From Tiliqua scincoides (lineage: Eukaryota; Chordata; Lepidosauria; Squamata; Scincidae), in NCBI RefSeq assembly GCF_035046505.1, contig NC_089822.1, positions 96,687,659-96,751,658 on the forward strand: a stretch of 64,000 bases of DNA, in the 5' to 3' direction. The notes beneath the pieces are model-generated. The model was not told the DNA's origin. It did no database searches and worked only from the letters and a program-made list of their open reading frames with translations. Every line of letters starts with the position of its first letter. Position 1 is the first letter of the stretch. Both the position numbers and the translations under genes were made by a program. This document shows, in pieces, positions 10,773 to 22,520 of the stretch.

Positions 10773-12825
10773 GTCATGCAACTTGCATATGATTTCAGTT
10801 TAGGATGGGGTGGTGAACAATCCTGAATGTTGGGAGGGCTGTTGATGAAGCAGTATTAATTTTCATTATGCACCAAGTATATTTAAATTGGTTTCTTGAG
10901 CTGAAATATCAGAGGGATTAATCACACTACCAAAGAGGCATAATAGAACTGAGATTTAAAGGCACATGCTTATTCTCCAAGAGGCTTCTGTAGCTTCAAA
11001 TGAACACACTAAATTGCTTAGGAGATGGATGAGCCAGTCACGTCTGTTTTAATTGGATTTACATCATTTTTTGCAAGGGCACTTTTATTATAAATAGAAC
11101 AGATCGCGGCTCATACATTTTAACCTGGATGCCACCAGAAAACATACACATCTTTCGTTTTTAATTTTTTTTCAAAAGGTATCTTTTATCTATTTTTCTA
11201 TGACTCAGTTTAATTTTCAACCAGAACATTTTCCTGAACCTTACTGACGAACTCTCTGTTTGATATGCTGTGCCAAGATTTTAATTAGCAAGACTGTCAC
11301 TGGTAACACACCTGTGATGGTACTGAACAGAGAAGGAGAGGAAATGAGAAATACATGTGCACATCAGAGTTACTGGGCTTTTTGAATGAATTGTGGGGAT
11401 CAAAACCTGCTTCTCGGAGATTGGTCAGATAGGCCAATAGGAGTTTTTCTTCTTTAAAGGTGGCAACAGTGAGGCAGTGGTTTGTCTGCGTGTGAATGGC
11501 TTCCCTTGGGTTGCCAGCTTTTGTTTTCAAAAACTCTGGTCTCTGGGGAGATTCAGGCAGTGGAACCTGAGACAGATCGGAGGACAGAGCTTGATGGATT
11601 CTGATGGGAGTAGAATTAATAGGAAAAGCATTATGTTTACTCTTGTGGGCTGGGCTGCACTACTGAGCCTGTGCTTGGGTTCTAGTGGAGGCGAGTGCAG
11701 GAAAGTGGATGTAATAGGAACCCTCATTGCTGTTTTCCACACTGCCACATTGCTCAAGTGTGCATATGCAGCCTGCAACTTCTCACAGACCAGTGCCAGA
11801 AATGGTGCCCTGGCACTGAGCTTAGCAACCTAACTCTTTAGTGTGAGGCCAAGGGTGGTTAAGATTGCCAAAAATGGTGGTTTTACCTTTCACAACAAAA
11901 ACTCAGCTTTACTGAAAGTTTAAAAAAAATGCTGACTCATTCACTCCAAAATGTGGTTGACTGGCCTAGAATTCTGAAAGCTGCCTGGGATGGGCTTTTC
12001 CAGCTGGCATTTAGTTCAGTGATAGAAAGTGAATTGAGCTATTTGAATCAGGAAGACACAGCTCGACCTACAAGAGAAAGCAGGCCAAAGTGACAGTCTA
12101 GGGAACGCAGGCAGGCAGGTGGATCTGATCCTGAGCTTAAGGAGAAACAGGCCATGGGATTGGTAAGATGGGGGAGCACAGAAACATTCTGCAAGACCAA
12201 GAAGAGGAGCAGAAGCAAGTGTGTTCAGGAAGGCTTAAGCATCGTCTGCAAGCGGCACACTCAGAAATGGTTTGTTGTACAAACGGAATGCACAGGAAGG
12301 AGATATAATAGGGACAGGAAGGGGCTGAATCTAGTCAGGATGATGTGGGGTAAGATGACATGAAAAGAAAGAACCAACAAAGGATGAGTCCAAGTGATTC
12401 GAGATCTGAATCATGCTGTGTTCAAGGAGGAGGTGGATTTCATGCACGCTCCTATTAAATGCATCTCCGATTTCAGGAGGAGAGTCACGGAATGAGATGA
12501 AGATGTTCAGTCACTCAGGTTGAGGGCAGGGAGCATTGTTTTCCCTTTGATTTCACTTATGACATCATCATCCAGCCAACTGTGATGGGTTGCTTGAAAC
12601 TGTCACATCTTAGCATTGCCTATATGAGCCCTGATTGGTTGGGAACGCTCCAGAAAGCAGCCTGTTTGATAGAAGAATTATGCTGGGCTTGTGAATGTTT
12701 CCACCCACACCTCAGGACATCTTTTGCTCCCAAAAATTCAACTGAGTATTGGGCATTTCATTGAACCCAGAGTCCTGACACATTGAGTTTCTGATTCTGA
12801 CACAGTGGCTGACATGGATGTATGC
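10771..12825. other. Unassigned stretch, partly AT-rich unique sequence
   Basis: 10840-11240 is complex AT-rich DNA without repeat matches in the window. No exon-like frame stands out. The frame at 11477-11833 (118 codons) is mixed in character with no recognised domain. Confidence 0.35.
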
Positions 12826-13010
12826 ACAGTGTGGCATAGTGGCTATGGTATTGGGCTTAGCTGCAGGATATCAGGTCTAACTGAGTGCCCTTCAGGGAAA
12901 TAAAGTGGGGTGTATATACCATAAATAAAGAAATATTCCTTCAGCCGTAAATCTCACACAGTGACCTTGGGCAAGACTGTCACTTCATAGGGTTGTTCTG
13001 AAGCAAAGCC
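12826..13010 (+). mobile_element. Degenerate tRNA-derived SINE
   Basis: GTGTGGCATAGTGGCTATGG matches a polymerase III A box (TGGCATAGTGG). About 130 bp further on comes GTGACCTTGGGCAAG and then ATAGGGTTGTTCTGAAG. These are the typical core words of MIR-like vertebrate tRNA SINEs (GTGACCTTGGGC, AGGGTTGTTGTGAGG). The B box is eroded. Confidence 0.6.
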
Positions 13011-13066
13011 TCACCCTCCACCCCCAGTTCTTGATTGCATGATGGAGTGGTTAGATAAGAACAGGA

Positions 13067-13265
13067 GACACAATTTTCAGTATTTTTCCTCTCATGGCAC
13101 ACTGACTAGGTGCTAAAATTGTCAAGGCACATCATCAGGTTTTTGACAAATTGACAAGGCACACTGGGTGGAGGGCTCACATCCTCCAATGGCCCTACTA
13201 ATAAATGACCACCCCCAAATTCCTGTGGCACACCTGTGGATCATTTGTGGCACACCAATGTTGAA
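13067..13265 (-). mobile_element. Degenerate non-autonomous hAT element, type 2
   Basis: Words match the hAT at 32109-32329 in the same order: TTCAGTATTTTTCCTCTCAT, TGGCACAC, GGTGCTAAAATTGTCAAGGC, GACAAGGCACACTG, and CCTGTGGCACACC, ending CAATGTTGAAAAG. The ends are eroded, so no TSD is claimed. Confidence 0.65.
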
Positions 13266-13268
13266 AAG

Positions 13269-13269
<1 letters not shown>

Positions 13270-13304
<35 letters not shown>
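13270..13304 (+). repeat. AC microsatellite
   Basis: About 17 AC units directly after the hAT fragment. Confidence 0.95.
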
Positions 13305-13308
<4 letters not shown>

Positions 13309-13512
13309 AATGGAGATTCGTGATCAGGAAATGCTTCATAATTCTGAGATTCATAACCCCAAGATACAATGATGATTGTAGATCATCATCTACAATCATC
13401 TACAATGATGATTGTGGATTTACAGCACAAACCTATGAATGTTTACTCAGAAATATGTTACATTATATCCAGTGGGGCTAACTCCTTGGTGAGGATTGCA
13501 GCTGCAGATACA

Positions 13513-15066
13513 TTGGCAACCTTCAGTCTCGAAAGACTATGGTATCGCACTCTGAAAAGTGGTTCTGGCACAGCGTCTAGTGTGGCTGAAAAGGCCAATC
13601 CGGGAGTGACAATCCCTTCCACACCGGGAGCAAGTGCAGTCTGTCCCTGGTCTGTCTCCCTGGCTATGGGCCTTCCTTCTTTGCCTCTTTGCCTCAGACT
13701 GCTGGCAAAGTGTCTCTTCAAACTGGGAAAGGCCATGCTGCACAGCCTGCCTCCAAGCGGACCGCTCAGAGGCCAGGGTTTCCCACTTGTTGAGGTCCAT
13801 CCCTAAGGCCTTCAGATCCCTCTTGCAGATTTCCTTGTATCTCAGCTGTGGTCTACCTGTAGGGCGCTTTCCTTGCACGGGTTCTCCATAGAGGAGATCC
13901 TTTGGAATCCGGCCATCATCCATACTCACGACATGACTGAGCCAACGCAGGTGTCTCTGTTTCAGCAGTGCATACGTGCTAGGGATTCCAGCACGTACCA
14001 GGACTGTGTTGTTAGGAACTTTGTCCTGCCAGGTGATGCCGAGAATGCGCCAGAGGCAGCGCATGTGGAAAGCATTCAGTTTCCTCTCCTGTTGTGAGCG
14101 GAGTGTCCATGACTCGCTGCAGTACAGAAGTGTACTCAGGACACAAGCTCTGTAGACCTGGATCTTGGTATGTTCTGTCAGCTTCTTGTTGGACCAGACT
14201 CTCTTTGTGAGTCTGGAAAACGTGGTAGCTGCTTTACCGATGCGTTTGTTTAGCTCAGTATCGAGAGAAAGAGTGTCGGAGATCGTTGAGCCAAGGTACA
14301 CAAAGTCATGGACAACCTCCAGTTCATGCGCAGAGATTGTAATGCAGGGAGGTGAGTCCACATCCTGAACCATGACCTGTGTTTTCTTAAGGCTGATTGT
14401 CAGTCCAAAATCTTGGCAGGCCTTGCTAAAACGATCCATGAGCTGCTGGAGATCTTTGGCAGAGTGGGTAGTGACAGCTGCATTGTCGGCAAAGAGGAAG
14501 TCACGAAGACATTTCAGCTGGACTTTGGACTTTGCTCTCAGTTGGAGAGGTTGAAGAGCTTTCCGTCTGATCTGGTCTGGAGATAGATGCCTTCTGTTGC
14601 GGTTCCAAAGGCATGCTTCAGCAGGACAGCGAAGAAAATCCCAAACAAGGTTGGCGCAAGAACACAGCCCTGCTTCACGCCGCTTCGGATGTCAAAGGGG
14701 TCTGATGTGGAGCCATCGAAGACAACAATGCCCTTCATGTCCTTGTGGAAGGATCTGATGATGCTGCGGAGCCTGGGTGGACATCCGATCTTGGGGAGAA
14801 TCTTGAAGAGGCCGTCCCTGCTGACCAGGTCGAAAGCCTTCGTGAGCTCTATGAAGGCTATAAAGAGTGGCTGTCATTGTTCCCTGCATTTCTCCTGCAG
14901 TTGTCTAAGGGAGAATACCATATCAGTGGTGGACCTGCTGGCTCAGAATCCGCACTGTGATTCTGGATAAACGCTCTCTGCAAGTACCTGGAGCCTCTTT
15001 AGTGCAACTCGGGCAAACAACTTTCCTACAACGCTAAGGAGAGAGATGCCACAGTAGTTGTTGCAG
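13513..15066 (-). mobile_element. Non-LTR retrotransposon (LINE) copy A, 5' truncated
   Basis: Minus-strand LINE. The 3' end is at 13513 (TTGGCAACCTTCAGTCTCGA on the + strand) and the 5' end is lost at about 15066. Reverse-transcriptase signatures are readable in order from the 5' side: NYCGISLLSVVGKLFARV near 15000-15065, a block with ELTKAFDLVSRDGL near 14800, a GVKQGCVLAPTLFGIFFAVL block near 14600-14700, LFADNAAVTTHS near 14470-14500, then GLTISLKKTQVM. The reading frame changes at least twice, so it is dead. The clade is uncertain: the C-terminal region resembles a widespread RTE/jockey-like group in animals. Confidence 0.9.
13537..14439 (-). pseudogene. LINE copy A: C-terminal reverse transcriptase and zinc-finger fragment
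   Basis: A 300-residue open stretch. Residues 1-60 hold the post-catalytic RT region (GLTISLKKTQVM, DFVYLGSTIS). The middle holds LLYCSESWTL and FHMRCLWRILGITWQDK, followed by an RWLSHVVSMDDGRIPKDLLY block typical of LINE thumb/connection regions. The C-terminus carries CSRCGRDCHSRIGLFSHTRRC, a CX2CX12HX4C finger probably used for nucleic-acid binding. Upstream, at 14482-14487, the catalytic FADD box reads FADN. Copy D has the same substitution. The protein would act on the element's own RNA during target-primed reverse transcription. This copy lacks the endonuclease and most of the RT. Confidence 0.85.
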
Positions 15067-15180
15067 ATAAATACATGGGGAATAAATACATGGGGAATCA
15101 ATCTTCCAGTGCAGATCTGCACTTTTATCTGCAGATAAATACATGGGGAATCAATCTTCCAGTGGTTATTGAAGATAACA
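15067..15180 (+). repeat. Local short duplication at the LINE 5' break
   Basis: GATAAATACATGGGGAAT occurs three times (near 15066, 15083 in shorter form, and 15135). The last two are followed by the same CAATCTTCCAGTG. The duplication starts where copy A loses homology, consistent with template slippage at insertion or later tandem growth. Confidence 0.7.
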
Positions 15181-15508
15181 ACTAAGCATCTGCCTATGTG
15201 AACCTCTTGCAACCTTCAGGTACTGCTTGTATGCCATCTTGCCCAGTACAGTTTTGTGTTTTCTACCACACAGAAAGTGTACATGCATTGCTTTTACAGC
15301 TGTGATTAGCTGTGTGGTTTCCCACACAGTTAACTGAAAAAAGAGTGTTTTTTTAAAATGTGACTTTTAATCTTTTTTTATTGCTGCTTACGGAGGTGGC
15401 TAACTGTGGCTAACTGTGGTTTCCCATTGAGCTAATAATGAAATACCATACAGTGTGATTGTGATAACCCTGCACCTACGTTTCAGTCTATTGCCTGTAC
15501 CTGAATGT

Positions 15509-15509
<1 letters not shown>

Positions 15510-15570
<61 letters not shown>

Positions 15571-15603
15571 GTATCTGTATCTGTATCTGTATTTGTATCT
15601 GTA
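15510..15603 (+). repeat. CT microsatellite followed by GTATCT hexamers
   Basis: A CT run of about 57 bp passes straight into five to six GTATCT/GTATTT units. Confidence 0.95.
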
Positions 15604-15889
15604 CGTGGGTGGACGGGCGGACAGGTGGATCATGATGTTATTTGCCTGTGAGCAATAACATTTGGGCTAAGTAGGTGCTTAGCCGTGGAGGTATGAAGCC
15701 ACGGGAGAATCAGGGACCAGGATCTCTGAAGCTACTTACTGACTGCCATGTCACCTCATGGCAGGGATGCCTGCCTAATGGCTATTTGATACATTGATAT
15801 GCTTCATGGCCATTGCCTTCTGAGCCAGGCTGAAACCACAAGGAGCAAGGCTGACTCTGCAGTGGTGCTGTGCCTCTGTAATCGCCTAT

Positions 15890-16150
15890 CTAGAGAGACC
15901 TTCCAGGCTAGTTCTGAGGAGCCTTTAAAAACCATTGTATTCCACCAGGCCTTTTGGGTTGATGAGATGAATGTAATCTGGATCCTTGCTGTTATTTTTA
16001 CTCCCAATTCAATTTGTTGCTGGATTTTAATGGTATTTTTGGTGATACATAAACATTTTTTTTGGTGGTAGTTATTGTCATGTTGTGAGCTGCATAACTC
16101 TTGATCCACTCCTAATTCATCTCATTCATGTATCCATTTTCCTGCTAATT
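15890..16150 (+). mobile_element. L2/CR1-like LINE 3' region
   Basis: A run translating to 'SEEPLKTIVFHQAFW' recalls the conserved C-terminal 'F..hLKt.LF..AF' of L2/CR1 proteins. It is followed by T-rich 3' untranslated-like sequence (TTAATGGTATTTTTGG) and TTGTGAGCTGC. It is old and poorly bounded. Confidence 0.5.
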
Positions 16151-16182
16151 TAATTTTAAATAGGAATAGGGAAAAATATGTT

Positions 16183-16430
16183 TTTCTGCTTCATTTCAGT
16201 GCTCAAAGTTGATTAGAATGCTTTCATGATTGCGCCTGAAAGGCTTGACAAAGCTATAACTAAGCTTGTTCACCCTGATCAAATGATCCTTGGACAAAAC
16301 TGTTATTTTTCTAACAACATCAAGAGATTTGCTTTTAAATTTATAAACTGGGCTAACGGTTGTTCTCATCCTTCTCTGGCTTTATCTCTTGATGTCAAGA
16401 ACAGAAGGTGTTTGATAGGATGAAGTAGAA
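16183..16430 (+). mobile_element. L1 LINE fragment (ORF2 reverse transcriptase)
   Basis: The translation LDKAITKLVHPDQMILGQ followed by NNIKRFAF and SLALSLDVKN matches, in order, L1 ORF2 'LxxxIxxLIHPDQTGFIxGR...NIRR...LSLDAEKAFDR'. After LDVK the reading frame slips by one base, beyond which QKVFDRM is readable. The match is confined to RT motifs 1-2. This is an old, isolated L1 piece. Confidence 0.8.
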
Positions 16431-17903
16431 ACATATGTCTGTTTGTTTCCCCTGTCTTTCATCAAATGAAACTGGGCATCATTAACTTGGTGAGTAGCTT
16501 TTCCCTTACTGCTTTTCCTTCCTGTTCCAAGTAACATCACATTCTGCCCCACAAAGCTAAGCAAACCTTGGACCAGTTTGGATTTAACGGAATATCCTCA
16601 GTTTAACGGACAGTTTAATGGAATATCCTCTCCAGCTTTCCACTGCTGATGCAGCCACAATGCTGGTGGGGAAGGAGCAGAGAGGGAGGGAGGCAGAACC
16701 AGTGGAGCGATGCGGCACTGGATCCAGTGCCTCCATGTTGGGCTCGCCACCCTACACAGCGGTTCTTGATTCACTGCCGACCTTTTGGTTGGCGGTGAAT
16801 CATAGCCTAATTGCGGGGCTACTCTCATTACCCAGGGGAAGGGGATGAAAGTGCCATTTTTGGCACCAAAGCAGCCGCACACCCTGGACAGCTCAGGATT
16901 GGGCTGTGAGGACACACCAAGCATTTCCTGGTGCTCCTTCTTGCATGCCTTCCTGATTCCCCTAATTGTGTGTGGGATGTTACGTCCCCATATGTGAATT
17001 ACAATTTAGGGCAAAGACTATTTTGCCCTAACTATTCTGTGTGTTTCTATGCTTTAGCAGTGTGGCTTTAAAAATGATTCTTTCTTTGCTTATACTTATA
17101 CAGGGCTATCCAGTGACTTTACAGTCTAGGGTCAAGGGTCACCATGCCTCACCCTGAAAAATGTACCTGTATGCAAACATGGGTTTATTGCATTCACATG
17201 TTACATTTTTAGGTGTACATTTACAATACCCTAGGCATATTACCACAAAACATGTCATCTGGGCGTTGGACCTGAAATAAAATATGTAAGGTGTTTTCAA
17301 CAGACATAATGTGCTACATATAATGTAAGGGCCCATTTTTATGGGCTGTTTATGACAGTGGATTTCGTGATCTCATGAATGACCCAGCAATGGCATCTAC
17401 ATCGTACTGCCATTGCAGACAATGGAGCCACAGGCAGAAATGGCCACAGGCTCTGTGCATGTGCCAGAACTGCTCAGCTGCTCTGCTGGGAAAGTAGCGG
17501 AGGAGGTGGTTTGTGGGTAGATCAGGATGGGGAGTGGGAAGCAGTTTGAAGGGGAGGATCTCAGCAGCCATCGGGCATGTTGGATCCTGTCCTGGCCTAG
17601 ACCCACCCTCTTCATTTCCTTGGACTTAGGCCAGCTGGTGTGGGTCCAAGGTGACCCACTGGCAATCAGGAGGCCTACCAGGGCATAAGTAAAAGGTATT
17701 TTGCTTATCTCTCACTGGCCATTGGATTCTCCAGCCCCCATAGCATGCAGTGTATACTCTGTTGGAATGACTGCATGTTATGGACTGGAGGGGATAGTAC
17801 TGAGCCATTAGTACTATTGTTATTTATCAAAAAGTCCTGATTCTAAACTTTTCCTCTCAGTTATGATTCGTAACATGGTACGTAATTGTAAATTGTTCTC
17901 ATC

Positions 17904-17906
<3 letters not shown>
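16431..17906. other. Unassigned stretch
   Basis: No gene recognised. 16580-16630 contains a small duplication (TTTAACGGAATATCCTC, then TTTAATGGAATATCCTC). 16630-16690 resembles the interior of the GGGCCCAATCCTATCC MITE family. Confidence 0.35.

Positions 17907-17957
<51 letters not shown>
17907..17957 (+). repeat. AC microsatellite
   Basis: About 25 CA units. Confidence 0.95.
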
Positions 17958-17959
<2 letters not shown>

Positions 17960-18264
17960 CTACCTTTTTCCTCAAACTGTAGGAACAGTCCTATGTAACT
18001 TAAAAGCTTCCATGGTGCATTGCAAACTTTGGTGCTGGTAAAGGTGGGCTTTTACAGCCCCTGTGGATTTTGTTCTAAAGAAACAACATGGTTCCCTATC
18101 TTTGTAACAATCTTCCTTTGTGAAAATGGTAGCAGAATTTTAACTGAGTTAGATCAGTTATGTGGCCTGCCTCTCATATTAAAAAAAAAGAAACAAAAAA
18201 TAATCCAAGACAGAAGTACAAATGCCTTCTGTTCTGAAGCTGAAGGCTAAATACATACATGTAG

Positions 18265-19209
18265 TTGGCAACCTTCAGTCTTGAAAGACTATGGTATCGC
18301 GCTCTGAATGGTGGTTCTGGAACAGCGTCTAGTGTGGTTGAAAAGGCCGATTCGGGAGTGACAGTCCCTTCCACACTGGGAGCAAGTATGTCCCTGGTCT
18401 GTCTCCCTGGCTGTGGGCCTTCTTTCTTTGCCTCAGTCTGTTGGCCAAGTGTCTCTTCAAACTGGAAGAGGCCATGCTGCACAGACTGCCTCCAAGCGGG
18501 CCGCTCAGAGGCCAGGGTTTCCCACCTGTTGAGGTCCATTCCTAAGGCTTTCAGATCCCTCTTGCAGATGTCCTTGTATTGCAGCTGTGGTCTACCTGTA
18601 GGGCACTTTCACTGCATGAGTCCTCCATAGAGGAGATTCTTGGGATCCGGCCATCATCCATTCTCACAACATGACTGAGCCAACACAGACGTCTCTGTTT
18701 CAGCAGTGCATACGTGCTAGGGATTCTAGCTCATTCCAGGACTGTGTTGTTTGTCCTGCCAGGTGATGCCGAGGATGCGTCGGAGGCAGCGCATGTGGAA
18801 AATGTTCAGTTTCCTCTCCTGTTGTGAGCAAAGAGTCCATGACTCACTGCAGTACAGAAGCGTACTCAGGACGCAAGCTCTGTAGACCTGGATCTTGGTA
18901 TGTTCCGTCAGCTTCTTGTTGGACCAGACTCTCTTTGTGAGTCTGGAAAACGTGGTAGCTGCTTTACCGATGTGTTTGTTTAGCTCAGTATTGAGAGAAA
19001 GAGTGTCGGAGATCGTTGAGCCAAGGTACACAAAGTCATGGACAACCTCCAGTTCATGCACAGAGATTGTAACGCAGGGAGGTGAGTCCACATCCTGAAC
19101 CATGACCTGTGTTTTCTTAAGGCTGATTGTCAGTCCAAAATCTTGGCAGGCCTTGCTAAAACAAATCATGAGCTGCTGGAGAGCTTTGGCAGAGTGGGTA
19201 GTGACAGCT
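18265..19209 (-). mobile_element. LINE copy B, 5' truncated
   Basis: Same family as copy A. The 3' end is at 18265 (TTGGCAACCTTCAGTCTTGA) and homology stops at about 19209, within the VTTHSA block just after the FADD box, so the catalytic box is missing. The protein-coding remnant lies in two frames (about 18300-18539 and 18726-19217), with small deletions relative to copy A near 18390 and 18745. CTCSRCGRDCHS-type finger residues are partly lost (it reads APSVEGTVTPES). Fully inactive. Confidence 0.9.
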
Positions 19210-20149
19210 AACACCACTTTTCCTCAACGCTTGGCGACAGGTTGTTGAGTGGACCCCCATCACTGATATGGGATAATATGAATGTTCCATCTGTGATGTC
19301 AGATCTGTGATGGTCCATTCACACATGGAACTTCTAGTCACAGTCACCCAGTGATGAGCAAGCATTTGTATACAACTCTTTGAAAATTGTACCTTCTACC
19401 CATGCTTAGAAGTTTTTCGGGCTCCCAAAGCTCATATATGCTGATACATTGTAGATTCTGTGCAGAATAATTGGGACACAACCATAAATGTGTTCTTTTT
19501 ACACTTAGAGAATATATTTTCATGATTGTTTTAAAGAATTTATGATGACCTAACTTTGCTTTAGATGCCACATAAAATCCAATTATAGGAGCTCTGTTCT
19601 GCTATCATTATGCCTGCGTTTATTATACAAGATCACGTATTTATTGTAATGTCAAAGTTAAAAAAAAATCCTAAGACTAAGCCTCACACAAGAAACAATC
19701 ATTAATCACTCTGATTATGTTTAAGGATATGGCACATCTAAATGGCACCGTAAAACACATGTTACTTGTTTAAAATACTGTGAGCTGTAAGTGATGAAAC
19801 ATCTGTTTCAATATCAGTTTATGCCACTGATACTTCGGTTAAGGATTGCGCTGGTATAAAATGAAATGGTGAAAATGTGGTGAAATGTTACAACTGTGGG
19901 GCCAGAAAAAAAGACAAGACAAAGAACAGGTTTGTAACTGAGAAAGAGCAGACAGTGTAGCCTTGGTGGTGAAAGAATAAACAAAAAATACACAACAGGA
20001 CAATAGTGCATACTGTATTTTCCCAGATGTCACTAAATACCTCTATAAATCCTTCAGCTCGGAAGACAGTCAGTGTGATCGGATCATGGGAACAAGAGTG
20101 GTGAACTGAATAGTGAACTTGGATTGGAGAAAGCAAAGCTCCAAATTTT
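19210..20149. other. Unassigned AT-rich stretch
   Basis: Complex AT-rich sequence without recognised repeats or exon-like frames. Confidence 0.35.
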
Positions 20150-20330
20150 GTTACACCATGAGGCTCGCAGGTGGCCTTGGGCCAACCAATAGTTACTGCA
20201 TCATGTGTACCTTGCATTTCTTTCCATGTGTTCAGGATAGTGTGCACAAGGTGTTCCTGTTTTATCCTCACAACAATCTTATGAATTAGGTTAATCATGA
20301 ATGGCAAGTAGTCATATGGAGAGTACATGC
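20150..20330 (-). mobile_element. MIR-like / tRNA-SINE body fragment
   Basis: Read on the minus strand it contains ATAAGATTGTTGTGAGGATA, the standard SINE core word 'AGGGTTGTTGTGAGGATAA'. Other parts are too eroded to bound. Confidence 0.4.
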
Positions 20331-20789
20331 ATGTGGGGCCCCTGGGATTGCACTCTTTAGCCCTGCCCCCTTTGATGATTCAGGGTGGCACACACAGGGA
20401 GAAACTACCCTGTTTCAGAGTTTGTCTCCACTGGAAGGCGAGGTGGGCTACATATAAATTTTCTCACCCTCATCTAAAAAAAGCATCCATCCATCCACAG
20501 ACCTCACTATTTGCTGCTCCTCCCAATTCCCCCCCCCCCACATGTAGCATAGAGGCTAGAAGGTACACCTGCTGCTTGCTTGAGAACTGCAGGTAGCTGT
20601 GGAAACAAATTTTACCACTTGCAAGCCAGATGAAGGTGCACTTTGCAGCCTCTGTGCCATGCATGTAGGAGCTGCCCAAGACTTCCTGGCACCTGAGATG
20701 GTGTGTCAAATACTGCTCCCCAACCTGATACACCAGCCTCTGCACGTCCTGCTCCCGGATTGAAAAAAGAAGAGAGGGTTGATCTAGCC

Positions 20790-21002
20790 CAGTGGTTCCC
20801 AACCTGGGGTAGGTGTGCCCCCAGGGGTACTTGCAAGGACCTTTAGGGGTGCTTGAAAAAGAATTAAATAATGGTGGAAAAGGCAAGTCAGAATGCCTTG
20901 CGGGGCTGGCATTAGAATGCCCTGTGGGGCTAATATGATGGGTACAATTGATGGAAATGGACTGCCAAGGGGTACGCAAGTGAAAAAATGTTGGGAGCCG
21001 CT
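20790..21002 (+). mobile_element. Non-autonomous hAT element
   Basis: It starts CAGTGGTTCCCAACCTGGGG and ends ATGTTGGGAGCCGCT, which are inverted terminal repeats of hAT form. The left flank ATCTAGCC and right flank AATCCTGC match only partly. The interior includes the paired words GGGGTACTTGC and GGGGTACGCAAG. No coding capacity. Confidence 0.75.
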
Positions 21003-22060
21003 AATCCTGCCCATCACTTTCCTGAACCTTCCCGTTCAGTTCTGTCTTTTTCCAGTCCAGGGAATGGGAGAAGGAAGAGCATTGAAGGTGAATGGCAAAG
21101 AGAAGTGGACATTCCCTCCAAGCTGCTGCTGGTGGCGACCATCTCAGTCAGCCTCACGGATGGGCCACCCCTGCATATGTGCACACATGTGTGTGGTGTG
21201 GGAAGGGGGGCACAGCTGATAGCAGCAGCAGGCAACAGGTCATGTGGAGGAGTCAGCTTGCAAAAACATGCAGCTATCAGTCAGTCCCGAGAGACCAGCT
21301 GCCACTGCACTTGTGCAGAGCAGCAGCCAACCAACCAGACTTCTCTCCTCTGACTATAGAGCCATGCAAAACTGGCAGTTGCTAGACAGTTCTGAGCATG
21401 TGCTAAACAAAACCGGAACGTTCTTTAATGGATTTGTGAGATGCAATACTTCTGAATATAAGAGGGTTATATATGTCTGGGTCACGTTCAAAGATCATAC
21501 AGTATGTGATGGAAGGTTGTCAATTGAGTGCCCATTTTGTGATCCCCAAAACACCTCTAATTGCAAGCAAATGTAGAACTTGCAGCTGACTTTTTAAAAT
21601 GTCCACCTTATCCTTGCACCTTCCCTCACCCTTCTTATCTGTCCTCCCATGGGCAGCTGCAGCTATTCTGGGGTTAAAGTAATGCTGCTTTTTGTGCTGA
21701 AATGTTAACACTAATTGTGTTATCTGTGGGCACTGCTGGTGTGGAAATGTGGATATGAGAGAGTATCCATGTGACATCTGTAATAGCAAATATTTCCGCA
21801 CAACTGATGCGCATTTACCCAGAAGTTCATTCCACCACATTCAGTGGGATTTGCAGCCCAAACCTATCCTCCCTGGGGCCGCCAGGTGCAGCAGTGCCAA
21901 AATGGCTACTGCTGCACCTGGCAGCCCTGCAGAGGCCGCCGGAGGTCTCCACCAGCCAGTGTCCTTCTGGCGCTGAGCCCAGTGCCAACTGACATTGGCC
22001 AGGCGCCAGCACACCCTCCTCCCACAGTGCCATAGGTGTGCTTGATGGCATGTTTACCAT
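21003..22060. other. Unassigned stretch; part MITE-like
   Basis: 21850-22020 begins GCAGCCCAAACCTATCCTCC and contains repeated GGTGCAGCAG/CTGCTGCACCTGGC palindromes like the larger CAATCCTA-type MITEs, but a matching right end is not visible. The rest is unassigned. Confidence 0.35.
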
Positions 22061-22064
22061 ACCT

Positions 22065-22520
22065 TGTAGTATTTATATGCACAGCACTAAGGTTTAAGAT
22101 ATCTTAGCATATTTGGCATCAAGGACAGTCAGGCACGCCTGCGCAGTTGAGCACACTCAACCAACCTTGGAAATATGTTGGGTCATTGAACTCTGTGCCT
22201 GTGAGCAGCAGAATGCTATGAAGGAGAATCTTATCTAGGAATGTGTTTGTGCTTAAGCTAGAACTAGCTAGTAGGCAGCTAGTATGAAGCAAGGTAGCAT
22301 CCTTGTGGAAATTTCCCTACTACGTAACCTTATATCATGTGTTTTGAGACTTAATAAAAAGCTGGGTCAGGAGCTGGGAGACTTCACTTCTCCCTTGATT
22401 TCATTCTTGCTCCTGCTTCCAGCACTTTCAACCTCTCTGAAACCTGTCTCTGTTGTCTAATTCTTGCCATGGCTTCTCTGCCACACCGAACAGCATCTCA
22501 AGCTGCTTCCCAAGTAGCAC
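22065..22520 (+). mobile_element. Possible solitary LTR of an old retroviral element
   Basis: A stretch of about 450 bp with an LTR-like order: TGTAGTATTT start, an AATAAA-type poly(A) signal near 22352 (TTAATAAAAAGCTGGG) and a C/T-rich region after it. No internal retroviral genes lie next to it, and no second copy is in the window. A family cannot be given and the ends are uncertain. Treated as a fossil. Confidence 0.35.

Noticed and set aside
21749-21840. EYPCDICNSKYFRTTDAH-type translation resembling a C2H2 zinc finger
   Set aside because: Only one CX2C pair, no correctly spaced HX3H, and no further fingers in frame. Chance resemblance is more likely.
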